64,000 bases of DNA from Maribacter aquimaris (GCF_014596745.1 NZ_JABTCF010000007.1:1-64000), one strand, 5' to 3'; shown: positions 42,727 to 52,835, counted from the first letter of the stretch. Numbers and translations: made by a program. The notes: generated from the sequence alone by a model not told the origin.

Positions 42727-45342
42727 ATGAGGAGATTATTTCGTATTAATAACCCGAGCGCTAAAATAAGCTTATTATTTTTTGCCATAGTGCTTGCCTC
42801 TTGCAATGCGCTCAAGCGTGTTGACGAAAACGAACTTCTCCTTACAAAGAACACCATTTATGCCGATGGGGAAAAAGTGAACAATGAGGATATCCAAAGC
42901 CTTATCATTCAAAATCCCAATAGCACATTGTTGGGTTACCCTCTGCGATTGAATCTATATAACCTTGCCAAACAGAATCCGGATTCCTCCTTCCAAAATT
43001 GGCTCTACAAAAAAGAAAAAAGAAAAGACCGGTTGGTCAAGTTACTCTCAGAAAAACAAGTGGTCAGACTTGGGGAATCCTTCTTGGTCAAAGGAATGAG
43101 TGAATGGCTGAAGAATATCGGTGAACCCCCAGCCGTCATAGACACTTCAGACACACGAAGAACACTGGAAAGGCTTAAGGCCTATTATAGCAGCAAAGGG
43201 TATTTCAACAATAACACCACTTATGAAATCGACACCCTTAAACGGGAAAAAAGAGCAGGAGTCGACTATAAGATCGCTTTAGGCCAACCCTATATGATCG
43301 ACACCCTATCGAATAAAATCTCCTCAAAAACCGTAGACTCAATCTATCATTTGAACAAGGCGCAATCCTTTATAAAGGAAGGGGAACAATTTGATTTGGT
43401 AAACTTTGAGAATGAGCGCAAAAGGTTAACCTCTATTTTTCGGAACTCGGGAATCCGTAATTTCCAGGAGAGCTCAATCAACTACGCCATTACAAGGGAC
43501 TCCACCAAATCCGGGAACGATAAAAGTATGAATATCAGTCTGAATATCCATAATTTACGCACTAGAAACAACAATGACATTACCACCTCGGAATATCAAA
43601 TTGAGAAGTTCAAAAAAATCAACATCTATACCGACTTCATATTTGAAGGCGAAGGGGAAGAGGACGGGAACAAAATCATCGAATACGACGGATATACGAT
43701 TCACTACAAGGATAAATTGAGGTTTAAGCCCAAAACCTTAGGCGATGCTATTTTTTTCGAAAAGGATAGTATCTATAGGGAGGTTAACCGATCTAGGACC
43801 TATCGGCAGATTACCAACCTGAATGTTTTCAAATACCCTTCCATTGCCTTTGAGACCGACAGCTCACAAACAGGGCTTACCGCAAACATATATTTAACCG
43901 AACGACCAAAATACTCGTTGGGAATGGACCTGGATGTCTCCCACTCGAACATTCAACAAGTAGGTATGGCCTTTAGTCCATCCTTGCAGGCTCGAAATCT
44001 ATTTAAAGGGGCAGAAAACCTTAGTTTAACGGGAAGATTGAATGTGGGGTCATCGAACGACCAGAGCATAACGGTTACCGATAACCGTTTTTTCAACCTG
44101 TTGGAATTTGGTGCCGACATCAACCTGACCATTCCCAGGATCTGGTTCCCTTTTGTCAATACCGGCAAGATCATACCCAGTTACAGCCTACCCCAAACAA
44201 GGCTCTCCCTAGGTACAAGTTTTCAAAAAAACATTGGACTTGACAAACAGACCTTCAACACCGTCCTGGGATATAATTGGACACCCAATGACCAAAGGCG
44301 ACATAGTTTAGAACTCCTTAATGTCCAATTTGTAAACAATGTAAACCCAGATCGATTTTTCAATGTTTACGAAAACACCTATGAACTTTTGGATGAAATA
44401 GCGGACACTTATGATGATTCCGATGAATATCCTGAACTTGCCGATTATTTTGAGACCAGTGAGGATAGTGATGACCCTAATTTGATCATACCCTCTGGCA
44501 CGTCCGGATTCACCCAAGCCATTATCGATGGTACTGTTTCTTCGACCAGTGATGATTATGACGATGTACGCAGCATTGAGGAAAGAAGAGACCGGCTTAC
44601 AGAGAACAATCTCATTTTCGCTACGAATTACACCTTTAACAAAAACAACAAAAATGGGATTACCGATAATAGTTTTCACAGTTTTCGATGGAAAGTGGAA
44701 AGCGCAGGGAATTTACTTTCGGCCTTGACCACTATTATACCATTCAACGAAAACAGTGATGGAGACCAGTTGGTTTTCAGCGTGCCCTACTCCCAATATA
44801 TCAAAACCGAATTCGATTATATTAAGTATTGGGATTTAAGACAATCCAAGGTTTTGGCGTTTCGAAGTTTCTTTGGCATAGCCGTACCTTATGGCAATTC
44901 AGACAACATTCCTTTTGTACGTAGTTATTTTGCGGGAGGCTCCAACGACAACAGAGCATGGAGCCCCTACTCACTCGGGCCTGGAAAAACAGATGAAGTC
45001 AATGATTTTAATGAGGCAAATCTAAAATTAGCCTTCAATCTTGAGTATCGGTTTCCTGTAGTGGGCGATATAAAAGGAGCCCTTTTTGCGGATGCAGGCA
45101 ACATATGGAACGTATTTGACAGTGAGGTTGACCCAGACAAAACCTTCAACGGTATCGATTCCCTTGCAGATATAGCTTTAGGAACTGGTTTCGGTATTCG
45201 GTATGACTTCACTTATTTTTTAATTAGGGTAGATTTGGGCTTTAAAACCTATAACCCAGCCGAAGAAACCTCGAAAAGATGGTTCAGGGACTATAATTTT
45301 GCAAATTCGGTACTACAAATAGGTATAAACTACCCCTTTTAA
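42727..45342 (+). CDS. tamL: BamA/TamA-family outer membrane lipoprotein (TamL-like)
   Basis: The 871-residue Omp85 protein starts at ATG 42727 (MRRLFRINNPSAK). The signal sequence ends in a clear lipobox (VLASC), so the N-terminus is lipidated, the feature that sets Bacteroidota TamL apart from BamA. POTRA-like regions occupy about 35-370 (e.g. YYSSKGYFNNNTTYEID). The β-barrel begins near residue 395 (YSLGMDLDVSHSN) and ends GINYPF, with the aromatic C-terminal Phe used for barrel assembly. RSYFAGGSNDNRAWSPYSLGPG near residue 735 is the Omp85 signature loop. An acidic insertion at about 545-620 is rich in Asp, Glu and Ser. It likely assembles or exports outer membrane components together with a TamB encoded elsewhere. 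Confidence 0.88.
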   Translation: MRRLFRINNPSAKISLLFFAIVLASCNALKRVDENELLLTKNTIYADGEKVNNEDIQSLIIQNPNSTLLGYPLRLNLYNLAKQNPDSSFQNWLYKKEKRKDRLVKLLSEKQVVRLGESFLVKGMSEWLKNIGEPPAVIDTSDTRRTLERLKAYYSSKGYFNNNTTYEIDTLKREKRAGVDYKIALGQPYMIDTLSNKISSKTVDSIYHLNKAQSFIKEGEQFDLVNFENERKRLTSIFRNSGIRNFQESSINYAITRDSTKSGNDKSMNISLNIHNLRTRNNNDITTSEYQIEKFKKINIYTDFIFEGEGEEDGNKIIEYDGYTIHYKDKLRFKPKTLGDAIFFEKDSIYREVNRSRTYRQITNLNVFKYPSIAFETDSSQTGLTANIYLTERPKYSLGMDLDVSHSNIQQVGMAFSPSLQARNLFKGAENLSLTGRLNVGSSNDQSITVTDNRFFNLLEFGADINLTIPRIWFPFVNTGKIIPSYSLPQTRLSLGTSFQKNIGLDKQTFNTVLGYNWTPNDQRRHSLELLNVQFVNNVNPDRFFNVYENTYELLDEIADTYDDSDEYPELADYFETSEDSDDPNLIIPSGTSGFTQAIIDGTVSSTSDDYDDVRSIEERRDRLTENNLIFATNYTFNKNNKNGITDNSFHSFRWKVESAGNLLSALTTIIPFNENSDGDQLVFSVPYSQYIKTEFDYIKYWDLRQSKVLAFRSFFGIAVPYGNSDNIPFVRSYFAGGSNDNRAWSPYSLGPGKTDEVNDFNEANLKLAFNLEYRFPVVGDIKGALFADAGNIWNVFDSEVDPDKTFNGIDSLADIALGTGFGIRYDFTYFLIRVDLGFKTYNPAEETSKRWFRDYNFANSVLQIGINYPF

Positions 45343-45356
45343 ACTTAATTATTTCT

Positions 45357-45364
45357 TACTTTTG
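45357..45364 (+). promoter_or_regulatory. Promoter -7 element of fbaA
   Basis: TACTTTTG fits TAnnTTTG, 37 bases before the ATG at 45402. TTTT at 45337-45340 may be the -33 element. Confidence 0.45.
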
Positions 45365-45401
45365 TGCTTCACTTTTTTAATAAATTTAAAGCCAAACAAT
45401 T

Positions 45402-46469
45402 ATGGGCCATAATATTAAACCTGGTGTAGCCACTGGGGATCAAGTTCAGGAGATTTTCAAATATGCAAAGGATAAAGGATTTGCTCTTCCAGGAGTAAAC
45501 GTTATTGGTTCTGACACCATCAATGGTGTTCTTGAAACCGCTGCTACCTTAAACTCTCCCGTAATCTTACAATTTTCAAATGGCGGTGCTCAATTCAACG
45601 CCGGTAAAGGGTTGTCCAACGAAAATCAACGCGCTGCAGTTCTTGGTGCCGTTGCCGGAGCCAAGCACGTACATCAAATGGCAGAAGCCTACGGGGCAAC
45701 TGTTATTCTTCATACAGACCACTGTGCAAAAAAATTATTGCCTTGGATCGATGGTATGTTGGATGCCAGTGAAAAACACTTCGCAGAAACTGGTAAACCA
45801 TTGTTCAGCTCCCATATGATCGACCTTTCCGAAGAGCCAATCGAGGAGAATATCGAATTGTGCAAAGGATATCTTGAGCGAATGAGCAAGATGGGCATGA
45901 CCTTGGAAATAGAATTGGGTATTACAGGTGGTGAGGAAGATGGTGTTGACAATTCCGATGTTGATGATTCCAAATTATACACCCAACCAGAAGAAGTAGC
46001 ATACGCTTACGAAGAGCTTTCAAAAGTAAGTCCTAGATTTACCATTGCAGCTGCTTTTGGTAACGTACATGGTGTATACAAGCCTGGCAACGTAAAATTA
46101 ACCCCGAAAATCCTTAAGAATTCCCAAGAGTACATCACTAAAAAATATGGTGTCGAAGACAATCATATCGACTTTGTATTCCACGGAGGTTCTGGGTCTA
46201 CAGTAGAGGAAATTAGGGAAGCCATTGGTTACGGTGTTATTAAGATGAATATCGATACCGATTTACAATATGCCTTCTTAGCCGGTGTTAGGGATTATGT
46301 TCAGGACAACAAGGATTTTCTACAATCACAGATTGGCAATCCTAATGGCCAAGATGAGCCCAACAAAAAATATTACGACCCAAGGGTATGGTTACGCGCA
46401 GGGGAAAAGACCTTTATCGACCGTTTGAAAAAAGCATTTGAAGACCTTAACAATGTAAATACTTTATAA
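45402..46469 (+). CDS. fbaA: Class II fructose-bisphosphate aldolase
   Basis: The 355-residue zinc enzyme cleaves or forms fructose 1,6-bisphosphate in glycolysis and gluconeogenesis. LHTDHCAKK near residue 105 carries the catalytic Asp and a Zn His. [13 protein letters not shown] near 220 and FHGGSGS near 262 carry the other His ligands. [10 protein letters not shown] near 285 binds phosphate. The length is normal for the class IIA type. accD follows 17 bases downstream. Confidence 0.96.
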   Translation: MGHNIKPGVATGDQVQEIFKYAKDKGFALPGVNVIGSDTINGVLETAATLNSPVILQFSNGGAQFNAGKGLSNENQRAAVLGAVAGAKHVHQMAEAYGATVILHTDHCAKKLLPWIDGMLDASEKHFAETGKPLFSSHMIDLSEEPIEENIELCKGYLERMSKMGMTLEIELGITGGEEDGVDNSDVDDSKLYTQPEEVAYAYEELSKVSPRFTIAAAFGNVHGVYKPGNVKLTPKILKNSQEYITKKYGVEDNHIDFVFHGGSGSTVEEIREAIGYGVIKMNIDTDLQYAFLAGVRDYVQDNKDFLQSQIGNPNGQDEPNKKYYDPRVWLRAGEKTFIDRLKKAFEDLNNVNTL

Positions 46470-46486
46470 AAGTAGTTAAACCCAAT

Positions 46487-47356
46487 ATGGAAGATATGTC
46501 GTTGTGGTTCAAAAGAAAGGAAAAAGGAATACAAACAGCCACTGAGGAAAAAAAAGACACCCCAAAGGGCTTGTGGTACAAGTCCCCAACAGGTAAGATC
46601 GTTGAATCCGAGGAATTGGCCAAAAATTTCTATGTTAGCCCTGAAGATGATTATCATGTTCGAATTGGCAGCAAAGAATATTTCGAGATTCTTTTTGACG
46701 ACAACAAGTTTACCGAATTGGATGCCAAGTTGCACTCAAAAGACCCCCTTAAATTCACCGATACAAAAAAGTATACGGATCGATTAAAGGCTGCACAAAA
46801 GAAAACCGGACTTAAAGATGCCGTACGCACGGGCTTTGGCAAATCCTTGGGAAAGGATGTCGTCATCTGCTGTATGGATTTTAATTTTATCGGGGGTTCG
46901 ATGGGTAGCGTTGTAGGTGAGAAAATATCAAGAGGTATAGATTATGCCATTAAAAAGAAAGTGCCTTTTGTCATGATTTCAAAATCTGGGGGAGCCCGAA
47001 TGATGGAAGCTGCTTTATCTTTAATGCAAATGGCCAAGACTTCTGCAAAAATAGCGCAGTTGGCTGAGGCCAATTTACCTTATATCTCATTGTGTACAGA
47101 CCCTACAACGGGAGGCACTACGGCATCCTATGCGATGTTGGGCGATATAAACATTTCCGAACCTGGTGCATTGATTGGATTTGCAGGACCTCGTGTAGTA
47201 AAAGAAGCAACGGGCAAAGATCTGCCCGAAGATTTCCAAACTGCGGAATTTGTCCAGGAACATGGATTTTTGGATTTCATAACACATAGAAGGGATTTAA
47301 AGAAAAAAATAAACCTTTATATTGATTTGATCCAGAATAATCCGGTTCGCAAATAA
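46487..47356 (+). CDS. accD: Acetyl-CoA carboxylase carboxyltransferase subunit beta, zinc ribbon lost
   Basis: The 289-residue protein transfers the carboxyl group from biotin to acetyl-CoA in the first step of fatty acid synthesis. The crotonase-type core is intact ([59 protein letters not shown]). The N-terminal zinc ribbon of typical AccD has two CxxC pairs. Here the equivalent positions read KSPTGK (residues 32-37) and VSPEDD (50-55), with no Cys. I believe this is shared by other flavobacteria. ATG 46496 ([10 protein letters not shown]) is an equally possible start and closer to usual family N-termini. Confidence 0.93.
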   Translation: MEDMSLWFKRKEKGIQTATEEKKDTPKGLWYKSPTGKIVESEELAKNFYVSPEDDYHVRIGSKEYFEILFDDNKFTELDAKLHSKDPLKFTDTKKYTDRLKAAQKKTGLKDAVRTGFGKSLGKDVVICCMDFNFIGGSMGSVVGEKISRGIDYAIKKKVPFVMISKSGGARMMEAALSLMQMAKTSAKIAQLAEANLPYISLCTDPTTGGTTASYAMLGDINISEPGALIGFAGPRVVKEATGKDLPEDFQTAEFVQEHGFLDFITHRRDLKKKINLYIDLIQNNPVRK

Positions 47357-47371
47357 AAAACACTATGCGTC

Positions 47372-47398
47372 TTGAAACCAAAATTATTAGTATCTTTG
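47372..47398 (+). promoter_or_regulatory. Promoter of rpsO
   Basis: TTG at 47372-47374 and TATCTTTG at 47391-47398 are separated by 16 bases. The leader to the ATG at 47453 is about 50 bases. Confidence 0.5.
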
Positions 47399-47452
47399 CG
47401 CCCTGATTGAAAATCAATCATATACATAAAAATCATTTAAAATAATATTGGA

Positions 47453-47722
47453 ATGTATCTAACAAAAGAGATTAAGGCCGAGATATTCAAAAAACACGGC
47501 GGTAAAGAAGAGAACACAGGTTCTACGGAAGGTCAAGTTGCTTTATTCACACATCGTATCAATCATTTGACCGGTCACCTTAAAAGAAACCACAAAGATT
47601 ATAACACCGAACGTTCATTGGTAAGACTGGTAGGTAAAAGAAGAAGTCTACTGGATTACTTGAAAAAGAAAGATATTGTAAAATATCGTGAGCTTATCAA
47701 AGAATTAGGTATTAGAAAATAG
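47453..47722 (+). CDS. rpsO: 30S ribosomal protein S15
   Basis: The 89-residue length is exactly that of the family. S15 binds 16S rRNA early in 30S assembly. The conserved NTGSTEGQVALFTHRINHLT segment and HKDYNTERSLVRLVGKRRSLLDYL match closely. The order rpsO-pnp is conserved in many bacteria; here a terminator lies between them. Confidence 0.97.
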   Translation: MYLTKEIKAEIFKKHGGKEENTGSTEGQVALFTHRINHLTGHLKRNHKDYNTERSLVRLVGKRRSLLDYLKKKDIVKYRELIKELGIRK

Positions 47723-47727
47723 AACTT

Positions 47728-47756
47728 AAAAGGGGAAGCTAGGCTTCCCCTTTTTT
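47728..47756 (+). terminator. Intrinsic terminator after rpsO
   Basis: The stem AAAAGGGGAAGC / GCTTCCCCTTTT has a short TAG loop and ends in a T-tract. It separates rpsO from pnp. Confidence 0.88.
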
Positions 47757-47884
47757 ATACACTCCTAAGTCCAGGATTCAAAAAAGGACAAATTCAAAAA
47801 GCTGCACTCAGTTTTTCATTGGTCAACACACAACAACACAACAACATCCGACCAGTAAGAATGGCGGATAGACCATTGTTTAAC

Positions 47885-47905
47885 AAACCTGAAAAAATCA
47901 GGTTT
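47885..47905 (+). promoter_or_regulatory. Hairpin in the pnp leader
   Basis: AAACCTGA (47885-47892) and TCAGGTTT (47898-47905) form an 8-bp stem with an A5 loop, 12 bases before the pnp ATG. PNPase autoregulates through leader structures in enterobacteria. Whether that applies here is inference; it may also act as a weak attenuator because four T close the stem. Confidence 0.4.
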
Positions 47906-47917
47906 TAAATCGTATTT

Positions 47918-50149
47918 ATGATTCCAAAAGTATTTAAAGAGGTCATTGACCTTGGTGACGGTAGGGAAATTTCCATCGAAACCGGAAAATTGGCAAAACA
48001 GGCCCACGGTTCTGTTGTTGTTCAGTCAGGAAAATGTATGTTATTATGTACAGTCGTTTCCAATTACAAACAATCTGATGTTGATTTCTTACCCTTAACA
48101 GTAGATTATCGAGAAAAATTTGCCGCCGCTGGTCGTTACCCTGGTGGATTCTTCAAAAGAGAAGCAAGACCTAGTGATGGTGAAGTATTGACCATGAGAC
48201 TGGTAGATCGTGTATTGCGACCACTATTCCCTAAGGATTATCATTCTGAAACCCAGGTGATGATTCAATTAATGTCGAATGATGAAGAGGTTATGCCTGA
48301 TGCCATGGCTGGTTTGGCCGCATCTGCCGCCATTCAATTATCCGATTTCCCTTTTGAATGTGCCATTTCAGAAGCAAGGGTTGGCCGTATCAACGGAGAG
48401 TTTGTCATTAACCCAACAAGAGCGCAATTACAGGAGTCCGACATTGATATGATGATTGGTGCCTCAGCTGATTCCGTAATGATGGTTGAAGGTGAGATGG
48501 ACGAAATCTCAGAAGAAGAAATGGCCGATGCCATCAAATTCGCACATGAAGCCATTAAGGCACAATGTGCCGCCCAATTACGTTTGGCCGAAGCTTTCGG
48601 TAAAAAGGAAGTTCGCGAATATGAAGCGGAAAGGGAAGATGAGGAATTAGCCAAAAAAATTCATGATCTAGCTTATGATAAGGTTTACGCAATTGCCAAG
48701 GCCGGTTCATCCAAGCACGAAAGAAGTGCTTCATTTGCAGAGATCAAAGAAGAAATCAAAGCATCCTTTTCTGAAGAGGATATAGCGGAATTTGGGGATT
48801 TGATCTCCAAATATTACAATAAAGCGGAAAAAGCCGCCGTACGTGACCTTACCCTTAAGGAAGGTTTACGTTTGGACGGAAGGAAAACCAACGAGATCAG
48901 ACCTATTTGGTGTGAAGTTGATTACCTACCTTCTACGCATGGTTCTTCAATTTTCACCCGTGGTGAAACCCAAGCGTTGGCTACTGTTACCCTAGGTACC
49001 TCTAGAGATGCTAATAAAATTGACATGCCTTCTTACGAAGGTGAAGAGAATTTCTATTTACACTATAACTTCCCTCCTTTTTGTACTGGGGAAGCACGAC
49101 CTATTCGTGGAACGTCACGTAGGGAAGTCGGTCACGGTAACTTGGCACAACGTGCCTTGAAAGGAATGATTCCTGCGGATTGTCCTTATACGGTCAGAGT
49201 AGTTTCTGAAGTATTGGAATCCAATGGTTCCTCCTCAATGGCAACGGTTTGCGCAGGCACCATGGCTTTGATGGATGCAGGTGTACAAATGAAAAAACCC
49301 GTTTCCGGTATTGCAATGGGATTGATTTCCAATAGCGAAACAGGGGAATATGCCGTACTTTCAGATATCTTAGGTGATGAAGATCACTTGGGTGATATGG
49401 ACTTTAAAGTAACCGGTACTGCAGATGGTATTACTGCCTGTCAAATGGATATTAAAGTAAAAGGATTGTCATACGAAATCTTAGTGAATGCATTGCAACA
49501 AGCTAGGGAAGGTCGTCTACACATTCTTAAGAAGTTGACTGATACGATTCCTGCTCCGGCTGCTGATGTGAAACCACATTCACCGAAAATGGTTACCCGT
49601 ACGATTCCTAATGAATTTATTGGTGCACTAATTGGCCCAGGAGGCAAAGTTATCCAAGAACTTCAAAAAGAAACAGGAACTACCATTGTTATCAATGAAG
49701 ATCCCGTAACTGAGGAAGGTATTGTTGAAATCTTAGGTACAGACCAAAATGGTATCGATGCCGTATTGGCAAAAATCGATTCGTTGATGTTCAAACCTCA
49801 AGTAGGAAGTGTTTATGAAGTCAAGGTCATCAAGATGTTGGATTTTGGCGCTGTGGTAGAATATGCCGAAGCTCCAGGAAATGAAGTATTATTGCATGTA
49901 TCCGAATTGGCTTGGGAACGCACCGAAAATGTTAGCGATGTCGTTAACATGGGCGATGTATTTGACGTGAAATACTTAGGTGTTGATCCAAGGACCCGTA
50001 AAGACAAGGTTTCTAGAAAGGCTCTTTTACCAAAACCAGAAGGTTATGTCGAAAGACCACCAAGAAACGATAAAGATCGTGGACGTGGAAGGGATGATCG
50101 ACGTGGAGGCGGAAGAGATAACCGTGATCGCAAACCAAGAAGGGATTAG
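47918..50149 (+). CDS. pnp: Polynucleotide phosphorylase
   Basis: The 743-residue 3'-5' exoribonuclease uses phosphate. Two RNase PH domains lie at about 1-225 and 310-545, with an α-helical linker between. The KH domain (about 553-610) has the GxxG loop [13 protein letters not shown]. The S1 domain (about 622-690) reads [20 protein letters not shown]. The phosphate and metal site segments [10 protein letters not shown] and [14 protein letters not shown] are present. The last ~35 residues are an Arg/Gly/Asp-rich tail ([18 protein letters not shown]), disordered and probably RNA-binding. A terminator follows. Confidence 0.96.
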   Translation: MIPKVFKEVIDLGDGREISIETGKLAKQAHGSVVVQSGKCMLLCTVVSNYKQSDVDFLPLTVDYREKFAAAGRYPGGFFKREARPSDGEVLTMRLVDRVLRPLFPKDYHSETQVMIQLMSNDEEVMPDAMAGLAASAAIQLSDFPFECAISEARVGRINGEFVINPTRAQLQESDIDMMIGASADSVMMVEGEMDEISEEEMADAIKFAHEAIKAQCAAQLRLAEAFGKKEVREYEAEREDEELAKKIHDLAYDKVYAIAKAGSSKHERSASFAEIKEEIKASFSEEDIAEFGDLISKYYNKAEKAAVRDLTLKEGLRLDGRKTNEIRPIWCEVDYLPSTHGSSIFTRGETQALATVTLGTSRDANKIDMPSYEGEENFYLHYNFPPFCTGEARPIRGTSRREVGHGNLAQRALKGMIPADCPYTVRVVSEVLESNGSSSMATVCAGTMALMDAGVQMKKPVSGIAMGLISNSETGEYAVLSDILGDEDHLGDMDFKVTGTADGITACQMDIKVKGLSYEILVNALQQAREGRLHILKKLTDTIPAPAADVKPHSPKMVTRTIPNEFIGALIGPGGKVIQELQKETGTTIVINEDPVTEEGIVEILGTDQNGIDAVLAKIDSLMFKPQVGSVYEVKVIKMLDFGAVVEYAEAPGNEVLLHVSELAWERTENVSDVVNMGDVFDVKYLGVDPRTRKDKVSRKALLPKPEGYVERPPRNDKDRGRGRDDRRGGGRDNRDRKPRRD

Positions 50150-50179
50150 TTGAAAAACACCCTTTTTGATTAAATATTC

Positions 50180-50210
50180 AAGCCCTGACAGCATCGTCAG
50201 GGCTTTTTTT
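50180..50210 (+). terminator. Intrinsic terminator after pnp
   Basis: The stem AAGCCCTGAC / GTCAGGGCTT has a 6-base loop and is followed by a T-tract. Confidence 0.9.
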
Positions 50211-50308
50211 ATGGATAGTCGAAAAATAATTAACCCCGTTTGTAACATTTGATCCTTTTCTACGTATAAATATATGCAGTCTATGCAAAGTGAACTTAAA
50301 TATAGTAG

Positions 50309-51172
50309 ATGAGACAGCTTAAGATTACAAAACAGGTTACCAATAGGGAAACCGCATCTTTGGACAAGTACTTGCAAGAAATTGGCAAAGTGGATTTGAT
50401 TACCGCAGATGAAGAAGTAGAATTGGCACAACGAATCAAGGCAGGCGACCAGATCGCTCTTGAAAAACTTACAAAGGCCAATCTTCGATTCGTAGTATCA
50501 GTCGCCAAACAGTACCAAAACCAGGGACTTACTCTACCTGATTTGATCAATGAAGGAAACTTGGGATTGATTAAAGCAGCACAGCGATTCGACGAAACCC
50601 GTGGATTTAAATTTATCTCATACGCCGTATGGTGGATTCGTCAATCCATATTACAAGCATTGGCCGAACAATCACGTATCGTTCGTTTGCCCTTGAACAA
50701 GATTGGATCGATCAATAAGATCAACAAAACCTTTGCCTTTTTAGAGCAAGCGCATGAAAGAATGCCTTCTGCCGAGGAAATCGCCAAGGAATTGGACATG
50801 ACCGTTGAGGATGTAAAACAATCCTTGAAAAACTCAGGCCGTCACGTATCTATGGATGCTCCCTTGATTGCCGGTGAGGACTCTAACCTATACGATGTAC
50901 TTCGAAGTGGTGAATCCCCCAATCCAGATAGGGAATTATTGCATGAATCATTGCGTACTGAAATTGAACGCGCTTTGGAAACCTTGACACCTAGGGAAGC
51001 CGATGTTATTCGTCTATACTTTGGTTTGGCCGGACAACATTCGATGACCTTGGAGGAAATCGGTGAAACATTCGACCTTACAAGGGAACGGGTTCGTCAA
51101 ATCAAGGAAAAAGCGATTCGACGCCTAAAACACACTTCAAGAAGTAAAATTTTGAAGACCTATCTAGGATAG
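50309..51172 (+). CDS. rpoD: Primary RNA polymerase sigma factor, short Bacteroidota form
   Basis: The 287-residue sigma-70 factor lacks the acidic region 1.1 and non-conserved region of the ~600-residue proteobacterial form, which is normal in Bacteroidota. Region 1.2 lies at 11-48. Region 2 carries [18 protein letters not shown], the [14 protein letters not shown] helix and [11 protein letters not shown] (-10 recognition). Region 3 lies at about 140-200. Region 4 has the [23 protein letters not shown] that reads the -33 element. It should recognise the TTTG/TAnnTTTG promoters listed here. A partial match, TTTG-N18-TACGTATA, lies at 50239-50268 upstream. Confidence 0.95.
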   Translation: MRQLKITKQVTNRETASLDKYLQEIGKVDLITADEEVELAQRIKAGDQIALEKLTKANLRFVVSVAKQYQNQGLTLPDLINEGNLGLIKAAQRFDETRGFKFISYAVWWIRQSILQALAEQSRIVRLPLNKIGSINKINKTFAFLEQAHERMPSAEEIAKELDMTVEDVKQSLKNSGRHVSMDAPLIAGEDSNLYDVLRSGESPNPDRELLHESLRTEIERALETLTPREADVIRLYFGLAGQHSMTLEEIGETFDLTRERVRQIKEKAIRRLKHTSRSKILKTYLG

Positions 51173-51289
51173 GTTAATTGCAATATCAATAACGTTAAAT
51201 TCTCCTTAAATTGGAAATTTGGCATATATATTGTAATTTTATAGATAACAACAGTTTATCATGACTGTTCGTTTTTTGATTGATGAATA

Positions 51290-51316
51290 AACTCCGGCTG
51301 ATTACCGGAGTTTTTC
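51290..51316 (+). terminator. Intrinsic terminator after rpoD
   Basis: The stem AACTCCGG / CCGGAGTT has a 7-base loop and is followed by T's. Confidence 0.85.
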
Positions 51317-51551
51317 ATTTTATACCTTTTCAAAAACCAACCCTAGGGTTGTCAAAAGAAAGATCAACGGCAATTGTTGTGTTTATACAAAGATTTTGTC
51401 AATCTATAAGGAATTTATCACATCCCTGTACTGAGTCCTAAATGCGGCTCATCCTTAATTATTGTTTTTTTAATCGTTCGTCTTTATTATTGGGAATACG
51501 GGTAAAACTTATATTCAAATTATTTTTTCATTTTATTCAAGTGGTTTCCAC

Positions 51552-51732
51552 ATTGGACGGAGGAAGCCGTCCATAGCGCATTTCCCCCAAGTGAAATCGG
51601 CCTGAACGGTGTGGCCAGGGGGTTTATTTACTTGCTTTCTAAATATGGGTCCCAACAACGTAGCCTAGCTGGGGCTGGCTCCTCTAAACCAAGGTATACC
51701 ATACCTTAGTTTTTCGACCCTGGTCGTTTTTT
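51552..51732 (+). ncRNA. Candidate structured non-coding RNA
   Basis: Successive stems can be drawn by eye. GGACGG/CCGTCC lies at 51555-51572 with a 6-base loop. A long-range pair GGCCAGGG (51613-51620) with CCCTGGTC (51718-51725) encloses the rest. Inside are AGCC-AGC/GCT-GGCT (51662-51680) and AAGGTA/TACCTT (51691-51707). The 3' end can instead form CGAC-CCTG-GTCG followed by six T, a short terminator. G+C is raised relative to the flanks and no ORF covers it. I could not assign a family. A flavobacterial 6S-type RNA is a possibility because of the closed stem of ~110 bases. The 5' end is uncertain; TATTTTTT at 51521-51528 is a weak -7 match. Confidence 0.4.
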
Positions 51733-52031
51733 ATTCATCGGCATGTCTGTAGTTTTTTAACGGTATTCATAAATGCTATGCATTTGAGGCGATGTAAAAA
51801 ATAAACAGCACACGAACTGCGGGATCTTTTATTCTTTCTATTTCCAATGCTCAAACAACTTTAGGGATTGGTTCCAAACGAACTTATCCTACCGGTATCC
51901 ACACCCTATATTTCATTGTTAATGAATTTATAAAATACTGTATATGTAACAATTGTGGCTTATATCCACCCTCCTTCCAAAGTATCTTGTAGAGAACAAA
52001 ATCAAGTTATCTATAAAATAAAAACAAAACC

Positions 52032-52743
52032 ATGGAAGAACAATTGGAACAGGCAATCAGTATGCCAAGAATTGGCGATCCCGCCCCAGCATTCAAAGCT
52101 GTAACCACACAAGGAGACATTAACTTTCCCACAGATTATAAAGACAGTTGGGTCATTTTATTCAGCCACCCTGCCGACTTCACTCCCGTATGCACGTCAG
52201 AGTTTATGACATTCGCTACTATGGAGGAAAAATTCAACAAAGCAAACTGTAAACTGGTAGGCCTTTCAATCGATGGCCTCTATAGCCACATCGCATGGTT
52301 AAGAACCATTAAGGAAAAAATAGAATATAAAGGCATGAAGAATGTCGAAGTAAACTTCCCCTTGATCGAGGACATTACCATGGAAGTTGCCAAAAAAATA
52401 CGGCATGATACAACCCAATGAAGATTCCACCAAAGCCGTACGGGCCGTATTTTTTATTGACCCCAAAGGAATTATCAGAACCATCATCTATTACCCATTG
52501 AGTTTGGGAAGGAATTTTGATGAACTTTACAGGGTAATCATCGCCCTTCAGGCTGCCGATGAATTCGATATTGCCACTCCTGCAGACTGGTATCCCGGAG
52601 ATGACGTAATCATTGGCCCTGCTGGTTCCTGTGGAACGGCAAAAGATAGGATGGACGACGGGGACATCGATTGTAAGGATTGGTTCTTCTGTACCAAAAA
52701 ACTGGATAAGGACACCGTCATGGACAGGATACTTAAAAAATAA
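52032..52743 (+). pseudogene. Peroxiredoxin (1-Cys/Prx6-like) broken by a +1 frameshift
   Basis: Two overlapping frames together make one ~235-residue peroxiredoxin. The first frame (52032-52421) holds the N-terminus and the peroxidatic Cys in PADFTPVCTSEF near residue 52. The second (effective from about 52396 to 52743) holds the C-terminal half (VFFIDPKGIIRTIIYYP, PADWYPGDDVI) including extra Cys residues (GSCGTAKD, DCKDWFFC). Homology switches frame at a run of seven A (52392-52398); six A would restore VAKKYGMIQPNED. The enzyme would reduce H2O2 and alkyl hydroperoxides. A sequencing error, a recent mutation or slippage at the A-run are all possible. A strong terminator follows. Confidence 0.8.
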
Positions 52744-52764
52744 CACATATCCATGTTAAGCTAC

Positions 52765-52808
52765 AAACAGGCAACAGGCTTACAAAGACCTGTTGCCTGT
52801 TTGGTTTT
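52765..52808 (+). terminator. Intrinsic terminator after the peroxiredoxin
   Basis: A perfect 14-bp stem, AAACAGGCAACAGG / CCTGTTGCCTGTTT, has a 10-base loop and is followed by TTGGTTTT. Confidence 0.8.
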
Positions 52809-52827
52809 ATAATGCAGAACAAACAAC

Positions 52828-52835
52828 TACATTTG
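52828..52835 (+). promoter_or_regulatory. Promoter -7 element of the VF530-like gene
   Basis: TACATTTG fits TAnnTTTG, 17 bases before ATG 52853, and supports that start over one at 52793 inside the preceding terminator. Confidence 0.4.

Larger units (their letters stand above)
51173..52031 (+). other. 859-base region without protein genes
   Basis: The rpoD terminator lies at 51290-51316. A structured segment with its own terminator lies at 51552-51732 and is listed as a candidate ncRNA. In 51317-51550 I see nothing beyond A/T-rich sequence. In 51733-52031 there is a small perfect hairpin (TTCATT-GTT-AATGAA, 51912-51926) and otherwise nothing recognisable. Confidence 0.55.

Noticed and set aside
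51552-51732. RNase P RNA or tmRNA
   Set aside because: A GGAGGAA stretch recalls RNase P, but the other conserved blocks and the length are missing; no tmRNA tag frame or CCA-like end is present.
52392-52398. Programmed -1 frameshift in the peroxiredoxin
   Set aside because: The required shift is +1, and a classic A-run slip on the ribosome is -1. Only transcriptional slippage, mutation or sequencing error fit.
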